Of a stretch of 64,000 bases of DNA, positions 9,563 to 20,690 are shown in pieces; positions within the stretch are counted from its first letter, which is position 1, and each line of letters opens with the position of its first letter. The notes under the pieces were generated by a model. It was not told where the DNA came from, made no database searches, and saw nothing but the letters and a program-made list of their open reading frames with translations. The stretch is taken from contig CM064417.1 in the NCBI GenBank assembly GCA_032690845.1, forward strand, positions 40,306,432-40,370,431, in the 5' to 3' direction. This DNA comes from Eleusine coracana subsp. coracana (taxonomy: Eukaryota; Streptophyta; Magnoliopsida; Poales; Poaceae). The position numbers and the translations under genes are program-made.

Positions 9563-12500
9563 CAGAAATCATAATCAATGGGTTCTTCTGTTACAACAAC
9601 CCCATAAGCTAACAACTGGGGAAGCAAAACCGACCATTCATCGGCAGTGTAACTAGGCGGAGGGGGGCAAGGATTAGGTCTCGAGCCCCCGGAACCAAGG
9701 ACACCCGAATCTTGGGCATTTCCACTAGTTGGAACCAGCTCTTGAGAAAAGGATCTACCAATCTTCGTCGGCGAATTCAGCACGGAGCTAATTGACCGCT
9801 TTGCTACAGCATGCCGCGGACGGGACGGCCGCGGAATCGAGGCGCCGGAACCTTCAGTACTCAAGGATTTCTCGCTTTCCTTCCCATGCGGAAACCCTGG
9901 TCCTCGCTCCCTGCGAGGTCTACCCCTACCCCGACGGCCAAGTGTGGATGACGCGCTAGATGAAGCGCCATGAGTGAATAAGTGGGAATAATCCCCCACA
10001 CAAACCACACCGGCGTCCAAAGTCACCAAGCGCGCTTTGGACGAAGATGCGCGTTCGAGGTACTCAAATCTTTCAGCATCCGCCGCGACATCTAACGCTT
10101 CGAAGCCGCTCAAACTAGCCTCAAAACTACTCGAAGTAGGCGTCGGTATGGAAGCATCATCCATTAAAGATTGGGACCCTTCGCTCATCAAGTCCAACAT
10201 GCGCAACGTGGAAGATCCACTAGAAGCATCCTCTTCGGACACTCGCGCAGGCGACACGATGGACATCTGCGTATGGTGAAGTAGGTATGTCAAAATTATA
10301 GTTACAAAATTTCCCTTAGGACCTCCCAAAAGTACATTACATCGACACAACAATTACAAATAATCCTAAACCTCGCTCGACGTGGCCTTTGATCCACCCT
10401 CCGAAGTTCCAGCCTTCTCGGTGGCGCTCCTCGAAGTGCCTTGGCCCCCCGAAGGATCTTCAGACTAGCCGTCACCGCTCCTTGAAGAGCCACGCATTTG
10501 CACAAGCACAATCATTTTCAACTTCAAAGGTCACGCAAATAAATGAAAATACAATACACAAACAAAAGTGTAACCTGAGCTAGTTTCTCAATGGCAGCTT
10601 GTCGAGCGGCTTCGCGGCCGTGATCGTGCCAGATATTCATTGCGACGTGCTTAGCCGTGGCGATGGCCTCCGGTGACAGGCTGTCCCAAGAATCTGCTCC
10701 GATCGGAGAGTTGCGCCTTCCCAGAGCATGGAAGTGATCGCAGCCTTCGTGTTCTAGCAGCCCAAAAGCGGCCTCCGCAGTGTGCAGCGCGCCGAAGTTG
10801 CTGCGCTTGTCCATCACCCCTGCGAGAGCTTCGAACTCAGACTTCAGCCACCCAAAGAAAACGACTTCAGTGATTGCAGCCCCGTCGGTCAATGACATGG
10901 GCTCAGCACCAACATAACCTAAAGCCTCGCAATACTGCTGGTGTGCGGATATAGCTTGGGCAGCGAAACCATAGTTGCGAGTCGATTGGGCATGTTTCAA
11001 GGCTGTGCTCTCATTCTCCAGAGCCGTGACTTAGCCTCAGCAGCCTCCAGGCGGCTTAAGCCGGTCGTTAGTTCAGCAACCTCAGCCCGTGAAGCATCAA
11101 GCTCATTTTGCATGCGCTTAGCTTCGAGCGTAGCTTCATCCATTGCAGACCGAAGGCTATTATGCTTCTCCTTCAGCAACATGTTCTCTATTGCAAGCGA
11201 ATTCTTCTCCTTCTCTAACGAAGCTATCTTCGTGCAAGTCTTCTCGGAAGAAATCCACGCGAGGGTGTGAGCCTGAAAACAAAACAGTAGTCAAGATAAC
11301 CCTGTCATAAAATTCAATAAAAACAGTACAACGTTTTTCATACACTATCAAAACAAAGCATACTTATATGTGTCAAAACATGGCAGAGATTGCGCTGCAA
11401 GTACCCGGCTCCAAACAGCTACGCCCCCTCGGCTATGAAAGCGTCAGGAGCCGAGCATAGGTTAGCCTAGACCTGGGGATCGGGAAAATCCTCGTACCCC
11501 TCGGGCAGCCCCAAGCCTCTACCAGCAGACCCTCCAGAAGCTCCAGCCTCAATCAAAAGTTGACTCAGACTCGAAGGTCCAGGGCAAACAGAAAATTTTT
11601 CCTTGAGACCTGCAAGGGTGTCTGCGGCCTCCGTATCCACAGCCCGACTCCTCACGGGAATAGCGGAGGGACTCGAGGCAGACGCATCAGCAGCACCGCC
11701 TGCAATAGGGGGAGACACCACCACCACGTCATCCTCCTCGTCGTCGTCACCGTCGAAGGCATCCACCATCGCGCCGGCGCGCACCAACGTCCCAACGGCA
11801 CGGAGGCCGGGGGCAGACGAGCTCGAAGAGTCCCGGCGGGGTTCTTTAGCCGGCGCACGCCTCGGGGGGGACCTTCGAAGCTTCCTCATCCCTTTTCCTT
11901 TTCCCAATCTACAGGGGAGGCTTCGGCGGACACTTCTCCTTCCTGGCCTTCTTGGCCCCTGTTGCCTTCCCAATATCTGAACCAACATTTCCAGGGGGCC
12001 GATTCTGCTTCATCAGAGGGCCTAGCGCGACGCGAGCGAGGTACTTCACACCGGCCAATGTCAGGACACGATTAAGCCAACCGCTATGCGAAGTCTTCTC
12101 GTAGGTGTGCTTGTGCTCCTCGCGAGCGTATGGTCCCACCATAGCCTCGCTGACACACTGAAGGAAAACCAAAAATTCATCGTCACCAAAACCCCGTTTG
12201 TCCACGGGCACCTCTGGGAAAGGTATGGTAATATTGGGCCGCGAGGGGATCTTCTTCTGAATAAACCCAGGAATTAAACACCCCTCGTGTAGTGGCCACA
12301 TATTCGCAGCCACAAACTCTTCGACGAGGTCCTGGCCGCTTGAGTTGAAGGTAGCGGCGTGGAAGGCAGCCTCGTTTTTACAACCCTTGGGCACCCTGCC
12401 TTCTGTGGACCGAGGTTCGCATTGAGTTAGCTTCGAAGCTAAGGGAAAAGTAGTTGCCTCTCCCTCTTCCGCAGGAGCAGTTTCCTCGGCAACCTTCACG

Positions 12501-12732
12501 TATAGCCAGCACTCATGCCACTTGTCACTCCAGCGGTTTCGGCTGCACTTAACAAATTCATTATCGCGCTTGAAGCGAGGCACGAAGGTTACACAGCCAA
12601 AGTCAGCCTCATGCACCACGCCATCAATTTTGATAGTCTTTGACTGATAGTGAACGAAGTAGTATTTGCAGAATACTTCGATGTCAGGCTGGCCCTGATA
12701 ACTCAGCACGTCCTAGGCGAATTTGCTTAGCA
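9563..12732 (-). pseudogene. Tat-1 antisense ORF (gypsy-type 'transposase' domain), spliced, broken
   Basis: A gene-like unit on the strand opposite to gag-pol. Exon 1 runs from ATG at 12732 (MALLSKFA, then a TAG, then VLSYQGQPDIEVF) to about 11400. Its first part resembles the plant 'putative gypsy-type transposon' domain found in antisense ORFs (KYYFVHYQSKTIKI, WHECWLYVK), followed by a low-complexity basic/acidic part ending GLPEGYEDFPDPQV, then a TAG. Exon 2 (about 11268-10577) begins after TTTTCAG and encodes a coiled coil (MLLKEKHNSLRSAMDEATLE...) and a helical region (LKHAQSTRNYGFAAQ); a frameshift lies near 11030. It ends at CTCAG/GTTACA. Exon 3 (about 10275-9563) begins after ACGCAG and ends ...VVTEEPIDYDF. 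Cellular role unknown. Splice sites are my reading. Confidence 0.75.
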
Positions 12733-13975
12733 GAGCCATTGTTGGCACTTCCCAAGTGCCCCTTTTATATGCGAATATTACCCCAATTAGAGCATAATTG
12801 ATACTAATTTAGGCCATTTACCTATGACATTGTCTATATATTTGTATATGCGTTGTTTTGGAGCTTTATTACAGAAACAGGTAAAATTAACGATTAAAGT
12901 GATGCTGGAGAGGACAGGAATCCAGAACCGACGAAAAGCACTGAAGAAGCCCAGTGCTTCGATCGGCGCAAGCGTGTTTTGGCCCACAGAAGTGACCGAG
13001 GCTCGATCCACGTGTTTATGGAAGTTTATCTGCGCAAGACACTTGAAGATATTTGCCTAGAAGATTTATGGAACTTCAAGATCTCGACGTGTAGAACAAG
13101 ACTTTATCTCGAAGGAAAAGGCCCACATGGCAGCTGTGGAAGATAGAGGAACCGACTCGGAGAAGAAACAAGAGAAGACACGGCTTGCGCCGATCGGCGC
13201 GACCCATGCGCCGAGGAAAAGATGACTAAAACATGATCCGGTCAAGGAAAGACGAAGGCCCAGCCCAGTATGAGTTAGAGTCGATGGAAGTTGTCTAAAT
13301 CCCGTCGAGTATAAAAGGAACATAACTATCAAAGAGCCAGGGGACCAAGGAGAGACGGTGGTCGCGAGAATCAGTTATTAAAAATAGGGTTCCAGGATTT
13401 TGGCGGCGGAGGTTCGTCAACACCGACGGGATCCACTAGAAGGGAGGTCGCGCCGATCGGCTCGTGCGCGTTCCAGCGCTATTTCTCACCCCTCTGCTAT
13501 GTCTAGCAGAAGGATGAATAAGTAGTCTCATATTCTCTTCTCTGGTGCGGAGATCTGGTCATGTAAGTCTCATACTTGTTGATACTCTCTCGATGAATTT
13601 AATCTATGTGATGAACTTTATTGCACATCTATCTATCTCTTTCATTAGTGTATCGACCAATACTCTTTTGCCCATTACATAGTGCAAGAAACCAGTGGGG
13701 AGCTAATAGCCTCTATAGTAACAGTCGGGGTGAACGAAACCACCATGTCTTGTAGAATATTAGAGTCATCACTTGAGTTGATAAGAATGAGGTTGCATGC
13801 TAGTGAACCAATCCTAAGGAGAGAATCCTTCATCATCCTGTTTTCTCTTCAATAACATTCACCTTCCTCTTTCTCACTGTCATCATTCACACCAACCAAC
13901 CTATTGCAATCTGTTAGTAACCCTTTAATAGTATTAGTTCCGTTTGTTCCCTGTGGATTCGATAACCTTGGAATG
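12733..13975 (+). mobile_element. Chimeric, truncated Athila-type LTR
   Basis: It begins at the LTR terminus TGTTGGCACTTCCC and to about 13200 is the reverse complement of the end of A-type LTRs (compare 21780-22241). From about 13217 it instead follows the reverse complement of B-type LTRs (compare 14090-14840 and 34700-35480), including GAGTATAAAAGG at 13308. The switch falls inside the CGATCGGCGC palindrome array at 13187-13216. It stops at CCTTGGAAT, some 80 bp short of a full B-type LTR, and is followed by 47 bp of unknown origin (13976-14022). It faces opposite to elements A and B and makes a ~600-bp inverted repeat with the B LTR next to it. No target duplication was found. Confidence 0.75.
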
Positions 13976-14022
13976 TGCAGGTTCAATGTGCAGCTGCATC
14001 ACATCAGCCCCAGCGGGATGGC

Positions 14023-15084
14023 TGTTGGTCATAATTACGCACCCACTTATATACCGCAAGAGGACGATGTATAGGTGTAGCTCTTTTTCCATAGGGAACG
14101 AGCAGAACTAATACTATTAAAGGGTTACTAACAAATTGCAATGGTTTGGTTGATGTGAATGATGACGGTGAGAAAGTGGAAGGTGAATGTTATTGAAGAG
14201 GTAACAGGATGATGAAGGATTCTCTCCTTAGGATTGGTTCACTAGCATGCAACCTTATTCTTATTAACTCGAGTGATGATTCTAATATTCTACAAGACAT
14301 GATGGTTTTGTTCACCCCGGCTGTCACTACAGAGGCTATTAGCTCCCTACTGATTTCTTGCACTATGTAATGGGCAAAAGTGTATTGGCTGATACACTAA
14401 TGAAAGGGATAGATAGATGTGCAATAAAGTTCATCACATAGATTAAATTCATCAAGAGAGTATCAACAAGTATGAGAGTTACATGACCAGATCCCCGCAC
14501 CGGAGAAGAGAATATGAGACTACTCACTCATCCTTCCACTAGACATAGCAGAGGGGTGAGAAATAGAGCTGGAACGCGCACGAGACGATCGGCACAAGCG
14601 TCGCACCGATCGGCATGACCTCCGTTCTGGTGGATCTCGTCGGTGTTGACCAACCTTCGCCGCCAATATCCTAGAACCCTAGTTCTAATAATTGATTCTC
14701 GTGATTACCGTCTCTCCATTGTCTTGATAATTATCTTTCTTTTATACTCGACGGGATTAGGTCAACCTCCACCGACTCTAACTCATACTGGCCAGGGCCT
14801 TCGTCTTTCCTGGACCAGATCATGTTTTCGTCATCTTCTCCTGCTGCGCCGATCGGCACAGGCCCGTGCCGATCGGCGCGGCTCCACATCTGGCCCATCT
14901 TAGTTACTCTTTAGTTCTTTATCCATAATTGCCCTGTTTTATACCTGTTTCCTGTGATTACATCCAAAATAGAATAACTACAAATATATGCAAATATGGG
15001 GTTAATTGTTAGTCCAAACCACCAAATTAAGACACAAAACATCCCTTTTAGGTAGATAAAATGGGCGTCTAGAAACCACCAACA
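14023..15084 (-). repeat. Element B LTR, left copy (3' LTR in element orientation)
   Basis: 1062 bp. On + it starts TGTTGGTCATAATTACGC and ends GAAACCACCAACA. It shares about 95 percent by eye with 34630-35710 and contains paired CGATCGGC palindromes near 14588-14610 and 14848-14880. Confidence 0.9.
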
Positions 15085-16438
15085 GTTCCCCCACACTCAA
15101 ATCATTGCTAGTCCTCGAGCAATACAAAATCAAATATGTAATAAGAATTTTCACACCATCTCTCATGCAATCAATCTCAATCATCATTTTTACTTGTTAT
15201 CCCACCACAAAGATTTTCTCTCATCTCCTTTTAACCAATCGGCATATCATACTTGAACTTAATCAAATCACCATAAAACTTTTTCAAAAACAATTTTAGT
15301 TCTCCTCAACTCATCTTTTAGCATCAAACATCAAGCATTTGCTCCTCTCTAGGTCTCTCAAGTGTATTTCCTTCCCTCTCCTATCTAATCAAGGATTGTA
15401 TGTAGATCTTGGAGGGCTATATAACTAAATTAAACCATAAGATTAACCATGTCAACAATGTGCTCAATCATGCCTATTAAGAAAGAATTTTCTTGGAAAA
15501 GAACTTTTAATGGAGAAGAGGAATGTAGAAGATCTAAAAAAAATTTCAATGAGAACAATGGCAAGGAATGAGAAATAATCAGAAATCTGCTTTCTTTGAT
15601 GACCTTACTGCCTCTCAGGGAATATATTTTTTTTTCTTTACCTCTTTTTTTATAATAACCTCTTTTTTTTTCTTTTGCAACAGCGCCGATCAGCGCAACA
15701 CTGCGCCGGTCGGCACGGTCTATGTTTTCTTTTCTTTCACTTTTTTTTCTATTCCCGATATGATCAGTAATTTCTGTCTTATATCAGCAGCGGAAATTTT
15801 CTGAATTCCCTGTTATTGAGAATATAGGTTGTATCAAGGAGGAGGGAGAACAAAGATGTATGGTTTTCATGATAGCAAGGAATTTGAATGGATAAGAATG
15901 ACTAGAAATACAGAGATAAACAAAATAGATCATCCTTTCCTAACTTGGTCAAAATCATGAGCAAAAAGTTAACAAAGTTACTTACAATCCACTTAGTTCA
16001 AATGTGTAGCTTGCTCTCATTCACTCGGCTATGTAGGCATATTTAGACCTTGCTTTTGCTTTAGCTTATGATGAGTCAAAAGAAATTTTCACAAATACAA
16101 AGCTCAAAAGTTAAGTGGTAACCAAAAAATTCAAGTAATCAACCAATCGATCATCTGAAAGACAAGATAAATAGCATGGGGCACTTTCAATTTGACAATC
16201 GACACTAACTTTATTAAAGACAATGCAATAATTCAAACTACATAAAAGACCTTGAAGCAACTCTCAACATGACTCGTGACTCTCTTAAGCACACACACAA
16301 ACTTAAATAAACACTCATTAAGAAATACAAATGAGAAACTAGACTCAAAAACACTTAAAAACTATGACTAATGGCAAAGCCCTTCCCCCACACTCAAAAT
16401 TTGCAATGTCCTCATTGCAAGAGAAGAAACTCAACACA
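15085..16438 (-). other. Element B 3' non-coding region
   Basis: AT-rich, no ORF of note. It starts at the LTR-proximal polypurine tract and ends close to a second tract with almost the same core (CCTTCCCCCACACTCAAAA at 16381-16399). A dyad pair, CGCCGATCAGCGCAACACTG onward, lies at 15683-15718 between T-rich runs. Confidence 0.6.
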
Positions 16439-17719
16439 CTAATCATGCAGACTATGCCTGTTCAAGACTCGAAAAATTCGTCTTATACTCCTTATGAGAA
16501 AAGTGTAGTCCACTTTGTTCATCTCGATTGTATCCTGGATTCTGTGGTCCACATCTCTTTGATGCCTGTAAGCACGATCTCTGTCTATATACAGGCGCTC
16601 AATGTTTCTTCGACAGACAAAACAGCAAGCATGCGGTTGTAGGTTATGATTTTCAACGCTGTAAGGGGAGGCACTATTCAAATTCCTCTGAGCCAATCGG
16701 CGCAAAGGCTGAGCCGATCGGTGCAGTGGTGTTCTTCCACCATTGCGACTTCCTCCACTTCCCTCTGCATTACCATTAACTCTTGTTGAAGTTCCTGCTG
16801 CCCTGTCATTACTGCATTCCAATAGTCTAGCAGATTTACGAACCTCTGGTGTAGTCTTACACTTCCTTGCAGCAGGTTCTTCGTCTTCACTTGGTAGAGC
16901 CGTCAGATCAAAAAATTCAGCCATCTTCAGGTCGTGCCGATCGGCTCCAGTGTCATGCCGATTGGCGCAGCTAGCAGCTTCCTTCATATACTCAGCTAAC
17001 TGCTCTAGATTATGCTCACGGATCACCTTATTCTGCTGCCTTCGTAAAATCTCATCATTAATCTCCTTAGGCGTCCTCCCTCCAGGAACTGCGCGATAGC
17101 CATCATCATATATTAAATCTCGAGGTATGAAAGCTGGATCTTCTGCCAATTGGAGTTCAACCTTGCGTTGAAGATCTTTAGCACAAAAGAGACACTTGCA
17201 ACCCTCAATACAACTATTCCTATGAATCTTATTTTCTTGAAAACTTTCCCAATCGGTAAGAACCCTAGGAAAGGATTCATCCCTTCTAGCTTGAAGATCC
17301 TTCTCTGCATCCCGCTGGTACATAGCTTCTTCGGCTTCCTCTCGCAGCTTGAGTTCATACTTGACAGCAATGTCATGTTCACTATAAAGTTGGCACCTAT
17401 GGATTGTGAGGGTGCTCTCTTCATCTAGCTCTTCCTTCTCTTGCTCAGTCAATGATCTTTCAAAAAATAGGAAATCCTCATACGACAAGGGCTTAGCAAG
17501 ATCAAGAAGACTTTCCATGGTATACCTTTGAGAAACTGCTTCACTTTTAATAGGCGCTAAAGATTTTCCTTTGTGCACTAATACTCTCTTCATCATCTGC
17601 CGAAGTTCATTGTCCATCTTCACCTTGTCGGCATTCCACGCGTCAGCTTTGCTTTTCTTCATGAATTTCTTCCGTAGATCTGACCAGACGAGAGGATCAT
17701 CTTGTGTTGGTGTCAACAC
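16439..17719 (-). CDS. Element B post-pol ORF of unknown function
   Basis: A 426-codon open frame after integrase, in the slot where Athila elements keep an extra (often 'envelope-like') ORF. The frame opens at GTG. The first ATG lies about 20 codons in (MKKSKADAW), and a stop sits just upstream, so the true N-terminus may be lost. It is rich in Glu, Lys and Arg with long predicted helices (QEKEELDEESTL, YELKLREEAEEAMYQRDAEK). A Cys cluster, CIEGCKCLFCAKD (about residue 170), and CCFVCRRNIERL near the end could bind metal. I see no signal peptide or transmembrane segment, so I do not call it an envelope protein. Three stretches (ANRHDTGADRHD, HRSAQPLRRLAQ and neighbours) are translated palindrome repeats. 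No known domain recognised. Confidence 0.6.
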   Translation of the reverse strand: MLTPTQDDPLVWSDLRKKFMKKSKADAWNADKVKMDNELRQMMKRVLVHKGKSLAPIKSEAVSQRYTMESLLDLAKPLSYEDFLFFERSLTEQEKEELDEESTLTIHRCQLYSEHDIAVKYELKLREEAEEAMYQRDAEKDLQARRDESFPRVLTDWESFQENKIHRNSCIEGCKCLFCAKDLQRKVELQLAEDPAFIPRDLIYDDGYRAVPGGRTPKEINDEILRRQQNKVIREHNLEQLAEYMKEAASCANRHDTGADRHDLKMAEFFDLTALPSEDEEPAARKCKTTPEVRKSARLLECSNDRAAGTSTRVNGNAEGSGGSRNGGRTPLHRSAQPLRRLAQRNLNSASPYSVENHNLQPHACCFVCRRNIERLYIDRDRAYRHQRDVDHRIQDTIEMNKVDYTFLIRSIRRIFRVLNRHSLHD

Positions 17720-18127
17720 TTCGTCAACTTCTTCCCAGAGTCGCGCTTATCGGCGCCGCCTTGGTTTCTGCCCGATGCGCCGCCTTCCATCGCTTCTGCT
17801 CTTAGGGTTTGTTCTGGTGACGATGTAATACGAGTTGATCCATGGGTTTGCTGTCCCCTCGTAATTATATCCCTTGATTTCCAATTGGACTAGGAATCTT
17901 TCTCTTATTCGTGGAATTTAACGAGTCTTAAAAAGGCAAGGTCCAAAACCGACTCAAAAACCAAAAGGACTCTGCCGCGTCGATCGGTGCAGGGCTGCGC
18001 CGATTGGCGTAGCAACGCGCCGATCGGCGCGGTACACTAAATTACCAAATCAGAAGAAGAAAAACTACGGAAATCAAAATACATACAAGCCTTTGTTTTA
18101 CATCGTTAAGCTCGACCACACGGGGTA
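17720..18127 (-). other. Element B spacer between integrase and post-pol ORF
   Basis: Three CGATCGG-type palindromes at 20-bp spacing lie at 17981-18031. The only open stretch is interrupted by stops. This is probably the leader of the post-pol ORF. Confidence 0.45.
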
Positions 18128-19171
18128 CTAAGCAGTGAAATACACATCAAAAGATTTTAATTCAAATGTGTCGGGTTCTAGGTATACCTTTAGACATTGT
18201 CCGTTCACTGTGTACTTGTTTCTCTTGTCATCCATTATGATTACCGCTCCCGAAGGTAACACCATATTCACAAGATAAGGTCCCTCCCATTTGCTTCGTA
18301 GTTTGCCTTTACCAAATAATCTGAATCGCGAATTAAATAGGAGCACCCGATCTCCTTTCTTGAATTCCTTCTTCAAAAGCTTCTTATCATACCACTTCTT
18401 TGTTTTCTCTTTGTATATGGCTGCATTTTCATATGCACGCAATCGCATCTCTTCCGATTCACTTATTTGTATCTTTCTTTTCATGCCGGCGGCATCAAGA
18501 TCCAAATTCATTTCCTTTATAGCCCAATAAGCCTTATGTTCCAATTCCACTGGTAGGTGACACGATTTCCCATAGATGTTTGATATGGTGTCATACCAAT
18601 CGGTGTCTTGAATGCCGTCCTATATGCCCATAACGCTCCATTAAGCTTTGTTGCCCAATCTTTTCTTTCCTTTGTAACAATCTTCTGCAGAATTCCCTTT
18701 AATTGCTTATTTGACGTTTCTGCTTGTCCATTCGTCTGGGGATGGTAGGCTGTTCCAATTCTATATTCAACTCTAGATTTTGGTTAAAAACCTAGTAAAT
18801 TCTCCTCCTGTAAAATGGAATCCTCCATCTGTAATTATTATCCTTGGCACTCCATACCTAGGAAATATCTGCTCCTGAAGTATACTCCTTGATTCTCTTG
18901 TAGTATTAGCCTTGCATGCCATTGCTTCGACCCACTTGGAGACATAATCAACGGCGACCAATATGTACTTGAAACCATGAGAATTCATAAAGGGTCCCAT
19001 AAAATCCATACCCCAAGCATCAAATATATCGACTTGAAGATTATACTTAAGAGGCATTGCATTCCTACTGTTAACATTCCCTATTCGTTGGCATTGAGAA
19101 CATGTTGTAACATATCTTTTTGCATCTTCATGCATAGTAGGCCAATAGAATCCACTCGCCCATACCTTTGC
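18128..19171 (-). pseudogene. Element B integrase (frameshifted)
   Basis: Read right to left. A zinc-binding part (HSSDYGGHYGYF at the end of the RT frame, then CSQCQRIG) is followed by WGMDFMGPF (first catalytic Asp), IITDGGFHFTGGEF (second Asp; relatives have Asp-Gly-Gly-Ser/Thr), a frameshift at about 18775, then HPQTNGQAETSNKQLK (catalytic Glu) and ALWAYRTAFKTPIGMTPY, and a C-terminal part (18550-18128) with KGDRVLLFNSRFRLF and KWEGPYLV. The order and spacing of an Athila-type integrase are kept. At least two frame breaks make it inactive. Confidence 0.85.
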
Positions 19172-20690
19172 CTATGTTCTGAAGTAGCCATAGTGTCCCC
19201 CATAATCCGAAGAATGATATTTTGCTAAAATGCTCGCTCGTTCTTCTCTGGGTATACATCTCCATACTGCTCCATCCTCGCAATACCTATACAAGTATGG
19301 GTTGGCCCATATAAATTTTCTCATTTCACTCTTAACTCTTTTCCTTGTGTTCTTGTTCATTAGGTCAGTTTGTCCCTTGAAACCTTTGATAATATCCATC
19401 ATCCACTTCTCTTTACGATCAAATGCGGCAAACAACTGCTCTTGTTGCATTTCATCTCTTATTTGCTCAGTTGATGATGATTCAAGACGAGATAAATGAT
19501 CTGCTATAGAATTTTCTACCCCTTTCTTATCTCTTATCTCCAAATCAAATTCTTGCAGCATCAATACCCATCGCATTAAACGAGGCTTAGACTCCTTCTT
19601 TGAAACCAAGTATCTTATAGCAGCATGATCAGTATATACAATCACCTTAGAATTTAGAATGTAGGATCTAAACTTCTTAAAAGCAAATATAACAGTTAAC
19701 ATCTCTTTCTCAGTTGTTGTATAATTGATCTGCGCCTCATTCAAAGTTTTGCTAGCATAATAAATAGCATGCACTTTACCTTCCTTCCGTTGTCCAAGAA
19801 CAGCTCCAACTGCATAGTCACTTGCATCACACATATTTTCAAAAGGTAAACTCCAATCAGGTGGCTGCATAATGGGTGTAGAGCATAGAGCTTCCTTTAA
19901 TCTTCTGAAGGCCAAGAGTCTTTCCTCATCCATGACAAATTCTGTATCTTGCTTCAACAATTCTGTCAGGGGTTTAGCAATCTTCGAATAATCCTTAACA
20001 AATCTGCGATAGAAGTTGGCATGTCCAAGAAAACTCCTCAAAGTTGTAAGATCAGTAGGGGGAGGTAATTTCTCAACTGTAGATACCTTTGCCTTATCAA
20101 CCTCTATCCCTCTTTTAGATATGACATGACCAAGTACTATCCCTTCTGTTACCATGAAGTGACACTTCTCCCAATTAAGAACTATGTCGCATTCAACACA
20201 CCTTTTCAAAACCTTCTCCATATTCTCCAAACAGCTATCAAAATCAGCATCATGCACGGAGAAGTCATCCATAAATATCTCCATAATATCTTCTGTGAAT
20301 TCAGCGAATATTGCATTCATGCATCTTTGAAATGTTGCGGGCGCATTACAAAGACCAAATGGCATCCTTCTATATGCATATGTCCCAAAAGGGCAAGTAA
20401 AAGTAGTTTTCTGCTGATCTTCTGGTCTTACCGGTATTTAAAAGAAACCACTATATCCATCCAAATAACAATGAATGGAAGAGGATAGTGATCTTTCTTC
20501 GTCACTTTGTTCAAACTTCTATAATCTATGCACATTCTCCATCCAGTTACAGTCCTTTGAGGGATCAACTCATTGTTCTCGTTAGGCACTACTGTCAACC
20601 CTCCTTTCTTGGGTACACAATGCACTGGACTAACCTACACAATGCACTGGACTAACCCATTCACTATCAGCAATAGGGTGTATCACACCT
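19172..20690 (-). pseudogene. Element B RT and RNase H, 3' portion
   Basis: The longest intact block, 20365-19172, starts MPFGLCNAPATFQRCMNAIF and carries the RT catalytic FMDDF, the RT thumb (SFLGHANFYRRFVKDYS) and the Ty3-type RNase H (CDASDYAVGAVLGQ, YTTTEKEMLTVIFAFKKFR, YTDHAAIRYL, ADHLSRLE). Upstream, 20625-20428 has VHCVPKKGGLTVV and RMCIDYRSLNKVTKKDHYPLPF, then a frame break near 20430. A 21-bp tandem duplication (TGCACTGGACTAACC twice, 20620-20657) damages the frame just before the junction with element A. RT copies element RNA inside the particle. Confidence 0.88.

Noticed and set aside
16439..17719. Calling the post-pol ORF of B an envelope protein
   Set aside because: Position fits, but I see no signal peptide, transmembrane segment or fusion-type motif.
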